In this document: positions 57,761 through 64,000 of the stretch, in pieces | Position numbering within the stretch: position 1 is the stretch's first letter | Layout of the letters: each line of letters begins with the position of its first letter | Assembly (NCBI RefSeq): GCF_900104525.1 | Contig: NZ_LT629711.1 | Coordinates: 3,844,001-3,908,000, forward strand | Direction: 5' to 3' | Length of the DNA stretch: 64,000 nt | From: Pedococcus dokdonensis | GTDB lineage: Bacteria > Actinomycetota > Actinomycetes > Actinomycetales > Dermatophilaceae | Made by a program: the position numbers and the translations under genes | The notes under the pieces: generated by a model | What the model saw: only the letters and a program-made list of their open reading frames with translations | Told to the model about the DNA's origin: nothing | The model's database searches: none

Positions 57761-58527
57761 GCAACCCGGCCATCGGAGCCCTGCGCCAGAGCGGCTCGCT
57801 CTTCGCCCTCGTCCTGGACGTCATCCGGGCGCTGCCGAAGCGACCGTTCCAGACCAAGGAGTTCATCCAGCAGTGCTGGTTCATCGCCTCGGTCACGATC
57901 GTCCCGACCGCGCTGGTGTCCATCCCGTTCGGTGCGGTGATCGCGCTCCAGCTCGGCACGCTGACCCGCCAGCTCGGCGCGCAGTCGTTCACCGGTGCGG
58001 CGTCGGTGCTCGCCGTGATCCGCGAGGCCAGCCCCATCGTCACCGCGCTGCTCATCGCCGGGGCCGGCGGCTCGGCCATCTGTGCCGACCTCGGCTCGCG
58101 CAAGATCCGCGAGGAGATCGACGCGATGGAGGTGCTCGGCATCAGCCCGATCCAGCGCCTCGTGGTGCCGCGCGTGCTCGCGGCGATGCTCGTGGCGCTG
58201 CTGCTCAACGGCCTGGTCTCGGTCGTCGGTGTCGCCGGTGGCTACTTCTTCAACGTGATCATCCAGGGCGGCACCCCGGGGGCCTACATCGCGTCGTTCA
58301 CCGCCCTGGCCCAGCTGGCCGACCTGTGGACCAGTGAGATCAAGGCGGTCATCTTCGGCTTCATCGCCGCCGTGGTCGCGTCCTACAAGGGGCTGACGGC
58401 TGGTGGCGGCCCCAAGGGCGTCGGCGACGCGGTCAACCAGAGCGTCGTCATCACCTTCATGTTCCTGTTCGTCGTGAACTTCGTGGCGAGCGCCGTCTAC
58501 TTCCAAGTCGTCCCCCAGAAGATCTGA
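57757..58527 (+). CDS. YrbE/MlaE-type ABC permease, first copy
   Basis: A 256-residue permease with five to six hydrophobic helices. The conserved blocks are PFGAVIALQLGTLTRQLGAQ and TALLIAGAGGSAICADLGSRKIREEIDAMEVLGISP, which include the coupling helix with the EExDAMEVLGI motif. ATG overlaps the mceG stop. The second permease gene starts 16 bases downstream. Both copies would form a heterodimer. Confidence 0.93.
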   Translation: MSNPAIGALRQSGSLFALVLDVIRALPKRPFQTKEFIQQCWFIASVTIVPTALVSIPFGAVIALQLGTLTRQLGAQSFTGAASVLAVIREASPIVTALLIAGAGGSAICADLGSRKIREEIDAMEVLGISPIQRLVVPRVLAAMLVALLLNGLVSVVGVAGGYFFNVIIQGGTPGAYIASFTALAQLADLWTSEIKAVIFGFIAAVVASYKGLTAGGGPKGVGDAVNQSVVITFMFLFVVNFVASAVYFQVVPQKI

Positions 58528-58543
58528 AGGAGGTGCACACCCC

Positions 58544-59371
58544 ATGAGCAAGGTCCTCGACCTCGCCGGTCGACCGGCCCAGGCCCTCGACAGCCTCGGC
58601 GAGCAGCTGCGGTTCTACGTCCGCTCGCTGGCCTGGAGCCCGCGCACCCTGCGCCGCTACAAGAAGGAGGTGATGCGCCTCCTCGCCGAGGTGTCCCTCG
58701 GTTCCGGTGCCCTCTCTGTCATCGGTGGCACCGTCGGCGTGATCGCCTTCCTCGCGTTCTTCACCGGCAGCCAGGTGGGTCTGCAGGGCTACTCGTCCCT
58801 CAACCAGCTCGGCACCGGCGCCTTCACCGGCTTCGTCTCGGCCTACCTCAACACCCGTGAGATCGCGCCGCTGGTCGCCGGGCTGGCGCTCGCGGCGACG
58901 GTGGGCTGTGGCTTCACCGCCCAGCTCGGCGCGATGCGGATCTCCGAGGAGGTCGACGCGCTGGAGGTGATGGGGGTGCCGTCGCTGCCGTTCCTGGTGA
59001 CGACGCGCATGATCGCCGGCTTCGTGGCGGTCGTGCCGCTCTACGTCCTCGGGCTGCTCTCGTCCTACGGCGCGACCAGGTTCATCGTGGTGCACTACTT
59101 CGGGCAGTCGGCCGGCACCTACGACCACTACTTCCACCTGTTCCTGCCGCCGATCGACGTCCTCTACTCGTTCCTCAAGGTGATGGTCTTCGCGGTCGTC
59201 ATCATCCTGATCCACTGCTACTACGGCTACAACGCCAGCGGTGGCCCGGCGGGTGTCGGTGTCGCGGTGGGGAAGGCGGTCCGCACCTCCATCGTCGCGA
59301 TCAACATCGTCGACTTCTTCTTCTCGCTCGCGGTGTGGGGCGCGACGACGACCGTGCGGATCGCGGGTTGA
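58544..59371 (+). CDS. YrbE/MlaE-type ABC permease, second copy
   Basis: A 275-residue paralogue of the previous permease. It keeps GLALAATVGCGFTAQLGAMRISEEVDALEVMGVPS, the coupling-helix region, and has several helices. ATG 58544 is preceded by AGGAGGTG, a strong ribosome site. The first mce gene starts three bases after its stop. Confidence 0.93.
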   Translation: MSKVLDLAGRPAQALDSLGEQLRFYVRSLAWSPRTLRRYKKEVMRLLAEVSLGSGALSVIGGTVGVIAFLAFFTGSQVGLQGYSSLNQLGTGAFTGFVSAYLNTREIAPLVAGLALAATVGCGFTAQLGAMRISEEVDALEVMGVPSLPFLVTTRMIAGFVAVVPLYVLGLLSSYGATRFIVVHYFGQSAGTYDHYFHLFLPPIDVLYSFLKVMVFAVVIILIHCYYGYNASGGPAGVGVAVGKAVRTSIVAINIVDFFFSLAVWGATTTVRIAG

Positions 59372-59374
59372 GCC

Positions 59375-60688
59375 ATGGCTGAGTCCTCCACCGGAACCAT
59401 GTCGCGCCTGGGCAACCGGGCCTACGGCGTGGGCTTCATCCTCGTCGTGGCCCTTCTCGTGGGGCTGTCGATCGCCTCGTTCCAGAAGCGGTTCACCTCC
59501 GTGGTCATGGTCAACCTGCTGACCGACCGGATCGGGTCGCAGCTGCAGACCTCGTCCGACGTGAAGCTCCGCGGCCTGATCGTCGGTGAGGTGCGCAGCA
59601 TCGAGACGACCGGTGACGGCGCCCGGCTGCAGCTCGCGCTCAAGCCCGAGATGGTCGACCTGATCCCCGCCGACGTCTCCGCGCGACTGCTGCCGAAGAC
59701 CCTGTTCGGAGAGCGGTTCGTCGACCTGGTGACCCCGGCGGGTGCTCCCGCCAAGCACATCGAGGCGGGCGACACGATCGGGCAGGACCGCACGACGGTC
59801 GCGATCGAGCTGGAGAAGGTCTTCGACGACCTGCTCCCGCTGCTGCGCACCGTCCAGCCCGAGAAGCTGTCCGCCACCCTCAACGCGCTCGCCAGCGCCC
59901 TTGAGGGGCGCGGCACGCGGCTGGGCGAGAACCTCGTCCTCGTCGACAGCTACTTCAAGGAGATCAACCCCAAGCTTCCGACGATCAAGGCCGACATCAG
60001 CGGTCTGGCCGACCTCGCGAGCACGTATGCCGTGGCGGCGCCAGACCTCGTCCGCGCCGCCAAGGCGCTGGTCACCACCTCCACCACCATCGTGGAGAAG
60101 AAGGACGCCCTGTCGGGCTTCCTCGTCGGCACCGCGGGCTTCGCCAACACCACCGCCGACTTCCTGGACGCCAACGGCGACCGCATCATCCGCGTCGGAG
60201 CCGTGCAGCGCCCGACCGTCGAGGTGCTGGCGAAGTACTCGCCGCAGTACCCGTGCATCGCGACCGCGATGGTCAACTGGATCCCGCGGATCGACGAGGC
60301 CTGGCGCGACAAGAAGTTCCACATCACGGTGGAGATCACCAAGCAGCGGTCCGGCTACAAGCCGGGCGAGGAGCCGCGGTGGGGCGAGCGTCGCGGTCCG
60401 AGCTGCCAGGGCCTGCCCGGGCGTTACGGCACCCAGGAGAACCCCTGGACCGGCAACCACTTCGACGACGGCGCGAACCACTCCGGCTCGAGCGCGGGCA
60501 GCGCCCTGCCGTCGATGTTCTCGGGCCCCTCGGGCCAGTCCATCGTCGGGGCCGACTCCGGCCTGGCGGGCACCGAAGGTGAGCAGGACGTCGTCGCGGC
60601 GCTGCTGTCCTCGAGCGGGCAGCGGTCGGCGATCACGACGCTCCTGGCCGGTCCGATGCTGCGTGGAACGGTGGTGAACCAACAATGA
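59375..60688 (+). CDS. MCE family protein, first in row (MceA position)
   Basis: A 437-residue Mce/MlaD protein that would form part of a periplasmic lipid tunnel. An N-terminal helix (YGVGFILVVALLVGLSIASF, about 18-37) anchors it; the MCE beta-barrel with SDVKLRGLIVGEVRSIE follows, then helical repeats. The C-terminal part has a Cys-containing segment (CIATAM, SCQGLPG) and a Gly/Ser-rich end. ATG 59375. It overlaps the next gene by four bases. Confidence 0.9.
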   Translation: MAESSTGTMSRLGNRAYGVGFILVVALLVGLSIASFQKRFTSVVMVNLLTDRIGSQLQTSSDVKLRGLIVGEVRSIETTGDGARLQLALKPEMVDLIPADVSARLLPKTLFGERFVDLVTPAGAPAKHIEAGDTIGQDRTTVAIELEKVFDDLLPLLRTVQPEKLSATLNALASALEGRGTRLGENLVLVDSYFKEINPKLPTIKADISGLADLASTYAVAAPDLVRAAKALVTTSTTIVEKKDALSGFLVGTAGFANTTADFLDANGDRIIRVGAVQRPTVEVLAKYSPQYPCIATAMVNWIPRIDEAWRDKKFHITVEITKQRSGYKPGEEPRWGERRGPSCQGLPGRYGTQENPWTGNHFDDGANHSGSSAGSALPSMFSGPSGQSIVGADSGLAGTEGEQDVVAALLSSSGQRSAITTLLAGPMLRGTVVNQQ

Positions 60689-61731
60689 GCACCCGTTCCA
60701 GCCTGGCCAAGTTCATCGTCTTCGTGGTGGCCACGTTGCTCGCCACCGGGACCCTCGCGGCCACGATCGCGAACACCCAGTTCGGCGACAAGGCCACCTA
60801 CCACGCCGTGTTCCAGGACGTCACCGGTCTCGCCGCCGGACAGGAGGTCCGCATCGCCGGTGTCCGTGTGGGTGAGGTGAAGTCGATCGCGGTGGCGGCC
60901 GACCGCGTGCACGCCACCGTCGAGTTCAACGTGCTGAAGACCAGCGTCCTGACCCAGGGCACCAAGGCGACGATCAAGTACCGCAACCTCGTGGGCGAGC
61001 GCTACGTCGCCCTGACCCAGGAGGTCGGGGGAGCGGCGCCGCTCAAGGACGGCGCGACCCTGGGTCTCGACCACACGCAGTCGGCGCTCGACCTCACGGT
61101 GCTCTTCAACGGGTTCAAGCCGCTGTTCGCCGCGTTGTCGCCCAAGGACGTCAACGAGCTGTCGAGCAACATCATCAGCGTCCTGCAGGGCGAGGGGGGC
61201 AACATCAACTCCCTGCTGTCCAAGACCGCGTCGCTCACCTCCACCCTCGCCGACCGGGACGAGGTCATCGGCCGCACCATCGCCAACCTCAACACCGTGC
61301 TCGGCACGGTGGACGAGCACGACGCCGCCCTCAAGGAGCTGATCGACCAGCTGCAGCGGTTCGTCTCCGGGCTCGCCGCCGACCGCAAGACCATCGGCGC
61401 CTCGCTGACCAACATCAACAGCCTCACCGCGGAGACGGCCGACCTGCTCAAGGTGACCCGCCCGTCGATCAAGGCCGACATCGCCCACCTGCACGACCTG
61501 TCGACCAACCTCAACAAGCCGTCGAACACCGCGACCTTCGAGAAGTTCCTCTCGACCTCGCCGGGCAAGATCAACACGATCACCCGCACCGCCACCTACG
61601 GCTCCTGGTTCAACTTCTACATGTGCGACTTCAAGGGCACGATCGTCGTCCCGGCCGCCGTCAAGGGCGCTCCGGCCATCAAGATCCCGGTGAGCAAGCC
61701 GGCCGGCCTGTCCGCCGCGAGGTGCTCATGA
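60685..61731 (+). CDS. MCE family protein, second in row (MceB position)
   Basis: A 348-residue Mce protein: N-terminal membrane helix (FIVFVVATLLATGTLAATIA), MCE domain with FQDVTGLAAGQEVRIAGVRVGEV and GERYVALTQ, then a long helical part. It ends with a CDFKGTIVVP stretch and a Cys-Ser tail. ATG overlaps the end of the preceding gene, and its stop overlaps the next ATG in ATGA. Confidence 0.92.
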   Translation: MSTRSSLAKFIVFVVATLLATGTLAATIANTQFGDKATYHAVFQDVTGLAAGQEVRIAGVRVGEVKSIAVAADRVHATVEFNVLKTSVLTQGTKATIKYRNLVGERYVALTQEVGGAAPLKDGATLGLDHTQSALDLTVLFNGFKPLFAALSPKDVNELSSNIISVLQGEGGNINSLLSKTASLTSTLADRDEVIGRTIANLNTVLGTVDEHDAALKELIDQLQRFVSGLAADRKTIGASLTNINSLTAETADLLKVTRPSIKADIAHLHDLSTNLNKPSNTATFEKFLSTSPGKINTITRTATYGSWFNFYMCDFKGTIVVPAAVKGAPAIKIPVSKPAGLSAARCS

Positions 61732-62699
61732 CCATCCCGTTCCGCGAGCGCAACCCCGTCCCGATCGGGGCCGCCGGCCTGCTGGCCATCGGCCTGGTGC
61801 TGTTCCTCGCGTTCAACATCCAGACCATCCCGTTCCTCGGGGGCGGTGACCACTACAGCGCGGCCTTCAGCGAGGCCGGTGGCCTGATCGAGGGTGACGA
61901 CGTCCGCATCGCGGGGGTGAAGGTCGGCAAGGTCGAGAAGGTCGACCTCGCGGGCGACCACGTCGTCGTCGGCTTCAAGGTCACCGAGCCGGTGGCGTTC
62001 GGCACCCGCACCGGTGCGAGCGTGCGGATGAAGACCCTGCTCGGGGCGAAGTACCTCGCCCTCGAGCCGGGTGGCGGTGGCCAGCTCAAGGAGGACAGCG
62101 AGATCCCGCTGGACCGGACCGTCTCGTCCTACGACATCGTGAACGCCTTCACCGACCTCGCGACCACCTCGGAGCGGATCGACACCGACCAGCTGGCGAA
62201 GTCGCTGACCACCCTGGCCACCGAGTTCAAGGACAGCCCGCCCGACGTGAAGGCTGCCCTCGACGGGCTGAGCCGGCTCTCGAACACGATCGCCTCCCGC
62301 GACGACGAGCTCCGTCGGCTGCTGGCTTCCGCGAACTCCGTCAGCGGCACCGTGGCCCAGCGCAACAAGGCAGTGGAGTCGATCATCAAGAACGCCGACC
62401 TGCTGATGGTGGAGCTGAACGCCCGGCGCGACGCCATCCACACGCTCTTCACCAACACCTCGGCGATGGCCCAGCAGATCACCGGTCTGGTGCGCGACAA
62501 CCGCACCGAGCTCAAGCCCGCGCTCGACCAGCTGACCAAGGTGCTTGCCGTGCTGCAGAAGCACGAGAAGGACCTCGGCGACACGATCCAGGCGATGGGT
62601 CCCTTCACCCGGCTGTTCGCCAACGTGCTGGGCAACGGCCGCTGGTTCGACACCTACATCGCGAACCTCACCACCCCCGTCTCCGCGGGAGGCAACTGA
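61728..62699 (+). CDS. MCE family protein, third in row (MceC position)
   Basis: A 323-residue Mce protein with an N-terminal helix (AAGLLAIGLVLFLAFNI), the MCE domain AGGLIEGDDVRIAGVKVGKVEKV and GAKYLALEPGG, then a coiled-coil-like helical region and the end TPVSAGGN. ATG 61728 overlaps the previous stop. Its TGA shares one base with the next ATG. Confidence 0.92.
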   Translation: MTIPFRERNPVPIGAAGLLAIGLVLFLAFNIQTIPFLGGGDHYSAAFSEAGGLIEGDDVRIAGVKVGKVEKVDLAGDHVVVGFKVTEPVAFGTRTGASVRMKTLLGAKYLALEPGGGGQLKEDSEIPLDRTVSSYDIVNAFTDLATTSERIDTDQLAKSLTTLATEFKDSPPDVKAALDGLSRLSNTIASRDDELRRLLASANSVSGTVAQRNKAVESIIKNADLLMVELNARRDAIHTLFTNTSAMAQQITGLVRDNRTELKPALDQLTKVLAVLQKHEKDLGDTIQAMGPFTRLFANVLGNGRWFDTYIANLTTPVSAGGN

Positions 62700-63937
62700 T
62701 GATGCGCCTGCCCACCGTGCCCCGCGTCGGCCTCATCCCGAGGCTCGTCGCCGCCCTCGTCGTGGTCGCGCTGGCCGCCGGCGCGTACGCCTTCTGGCCG
62801 CGCCAGGACGACCTCCACGTGACCGGGGAGTTCACCCGCGCGGTCGGCCTCTTCCCGGGTTCGGACGTCCGCATCCTCGGCGTCGCCGTCGGCAAGGTCA
62901 CCGAGGTCACCCCCAAGGGCGACAAGGTCGAGGTGAAGTTCCAGTTCGACCGCAAGTACAAGGTGCCCGCGGACGCGAAGGCGGCCGTGGTGGCCCCCTC
63001 GCTGGTGAGCGACCGCTACGTGCAGCTGCTGCCGGCCTACACCTCGGGTCCGGTCATGAAGGACGACGCGCAGATCGGGCTGGACCGCACCGCGGTCCCG
63101 GTGGAGCTGGACCGGATCTCCTCGAGCCTCGACGACCTGCTGGTCGCCCTCGGCCCCAACGGCGCCAACAAGGACGGTGCCTTCGCGGACGTGCTCGACA
63201 CCGGCGCCAAGAACCTCGACGGGCAGGGCCAGAAGCTGCACGACACCAACCGCGACCTGTCCAAGGCACTGGAGACGCTGTCGGGCGGTCGCAACGACCT
63301 GTTCGGGACGGTGAAGAACCTGCAGGCCTTCACGACCATGCTGGCCACCAACGACGACCAGGTGCGGCGGCTGAACACCGACCTCGCCAACGTGTCGGTG
63401 CAGCTGGACGGCGAGCGCGACGACCTGGCGGCCGCGCTGAAGAACCTGGCCGTCGCGCTCAGCGAGGTCAGCTCCTTCGTGCACGACAACCGCGCGGGCC
63501 TCACGACGAACCTGAAGCAGCTGGCCGACGTGACCGGCACGATCGCGAAGCAGCGCGACGCCCTGGCGGAGACGCTGACCAACGCCCCCGTGGCCGTGAG
63601 CAACCTGCAGAACGCCTACAACCCCCAGACCGGCACCCTCGACACCCGCGCCAACGTCAACGAGAACCTCAAGCTCCAGAACCTGCTGTGCAGCCTGATC
63701 ACCGAGGGCGGTCAGTCGGCCTCGCTGTGCAAGACCGTCAACGGCGTGCTCAAGCCGGTCGAGGACCTGCTCGACACGCTCGACGGGCTGGGCGTGAAGC
63801 TGCCCCTCGACCTGCTGTCGGCGCTGCCGCAGTCCCAGAGCGGCGGCGCGACGTCCGGCCCGTCGGCGACCGGCAGCACGGTCCGGATGCGTGGCGCCGA
63901 CCCGACCCTGGGTGGCCTCCTGGGAGGCACCCGATGA
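62699..63937 (+). CDS. MCE family protein, fourth in row (MceD position)
   Basis: A 412-residue Mce protein. N-terminal helix (RLVAALVVVALAAGAYAFW), MCE domain with FPGSDVRILGVAVGKVTEV and SDRYVQLLPAY, helical region, and a C-terminal Gly/Ser-rich tail with a Cys pair (LCSLITEGGQSASLC). Two ATG codons in tandem (62699, 62702) could each start it. The next gene overlaps in ATGA. Confidence 0.92.
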   Translation: MMRLPTVPRVGLIPRLVAALVVVALAAGAYAFWPRQDDLHVTGEFTRAVGLFPGSDVRILGVAVGKVTEVTPKGDKVEVKFQFDRKYKVPADAKAAVVAPSLVSDRYVQLLPAYTSGPVMKDDAQIGLDRTAVPVELDRISSSLDDLLVALGPNGANKDGAFADVLDTGAKNLDGQGQKLHDTNRDLSKALETLSGGRNDLFGTVKNLQAFTTMLATNDDQVRRLNTDLANVSVQLDGERDDLAAALKNLAVALSEVSSFVHDNRAGLTTNLKQLADVTGTIAKQRDALAETLTNAPVAVSNLQNAYNPQTGTLDTRANVNENLKLQNLLCSLITEGGQSASLCKTVNGVLKPVEDLLDTLDGLGVKLPLDLLSALPQSQSGGATSGPSATGSTVRMRGADPTLGGLLGGTR

Positions 63938-64000
63938 GGAACCCGATGAGCCACCAGCCGACCACCACCCGGACCAGCGGGACCACCACCGGTATGGCGC
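63934..64000 (+). CDS. Start of a further gene, probably mceE, cut by the window end
   Basis: The first codons read MRNPMSHQPTTTRTSGTT, starting in ATGA overlap with the preceding mce gene; an in-frame ATG at 63946 is an alternative start. Only 67 bases lie in the window, so identity rests on position: actinobacterial mce operons carry six mce genes and the fifth (MceE) follows MceD. Confidence 0.6.
   Translation, partial: MRNPMSHQPTTTRTSGTTTGMA

Larger units (their letters stand above)
204..60031. repeat. Dispersed octamer CGGCATAC / GTATGCCG, about 32-33 copies across the window
   Basis: Copies given as first base of GGCATAC or GTATGCC. Plus orientation: 205, 2295, 4205, 8653, 11730, 15998, 17303, 21674, 24401, 27473, 29191, 34318, 37503, 39528, 43575, 53473, 56170. 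Minus: 2610, 4801, 9092, 11699, 14869, 16799, 22753, 30570, 31714, 36023, 42626, 44110, 47845, 51245, 53457, 60025. All but 51245 are preceded by C (in motif orientation). Twenty continue to GGCATACC, and the base before CGG is A or G in most. It is spread through genes and gaps with no strand bias. In genes it is read as Gly-Ile (rare ATA), Tyr-Ala (rare TAT) or Ala-Tyr. Confidence 0.85.

Noticed and set aside
204..60031. The CGGCATAC motif as a chromosome-segregation (KOPS) or Chi signal
   Set aside because: Those are strongly polar along a replichore; here both orientations are equally common within 64 kb.

Overview
The window is one contiguous stretch of very GC-rich (about 72% by eye) DNA that reads as an ordinary chromosome of a high-GC Gram-positive bacterium (Actinomycetota). 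The pointers are strong G/C third-position bias, many GTG starts, ATGA/GTGA translational coupling, class II tRNA-Tyr, a mycobacterial-type aspartate aminotransferase, HadA/HadB-MurB and SecE-NusG-L11-L1 neighbourhoods, a TetR-associated paa operon, a LAXTG (class E sortase) surface protein and an MceG-YrbE-Mce lipid importer. I infer a member of the Micrococcales, possibly Intrasporangiaceae; the family is only a guess. No phage, transposase, integrase, rRNA or CRISPR array was seen.

Layout: 1-6588, end of the respiratory complex I operon (nuoH partial to nuoN). 6661-12262, housekeeping genes (HtpX, cold-shock protein, aminopeptidase N, Ser/Thr kinase, YajQ). 12364-17699, tRNA-Tyr, a Thr-rich surface protein, an SDR, an SRPBCC protein, an alditol-oxidase-like flavoenzyme and a TetR regulator. 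17687-22651 (minus), the phenylacetyl-CoA epoxidase operon paaA-B-C-D-E plus a 3-hydroxyacyl-CoA dehydrogenase, with paaC broken by a one-base frameshift in a homopolymer. 22848-28379, a single 1843-residue fused acyl-CoA carboxylase. 28799-37491, a form II aerobic CO-dehydrogenase-like molybdenum hydroxylase cluster (mocA-coxD-coxE-xdhC-coxS-coxL-coxM-coxG). 37789-42226, aroQ, glutaryl-CoA dehydrogenase, tRNA-Thr, tRNA-Met, rpmG, hadA, hadB, murB. 42418-47830 (minus), an adenosine-deaminase-family protein, a beta-propeller protein, an MFS transporter, an acidic protein and an aspartate aminotransferase. 48146-51242, a DUF4242 protein and a large LuxR (LAL) regulator. 51407-56590, tRNA-Trp, secE, nusG, rplK, rplA, a lipoprotein, rplJ, rplL. 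56762 to the end, mceG-yrbE-yrbE-mceA-B-C-D and the first codons of mceE.

How the genes fit: paa genes, glutaryl-CoA dehydrogenase, the fused carboxylase and HadAB all handle acyl-CoA thioesters, while the Nuo operon takes up the resulting reducing power. The cox-like cluster holds structural subunits plus dedicated cofactor and maturation factors. The rplJL region carries a recognisable leader/attenuator and promoter.

Most unusual signal: an octamer CGGCATAC (reverse GTATGCCG), usually continued as CGGCATACC, occurs about 32 times (33 counting one copy with a changed first base), in both orientations, inside genes by way of rare codons (ATA, TAT) and between genes, where two close inverted pairs form hairpins. 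This pattern matches what DNA uptake sequences look like in Neisseria and Pasteurellaceae and is not explained by any annotated feature. A second repeat family, palindromes built on a GCAAAAGGCGAGTTAGCG arm, sits in at least three intergenic regions.
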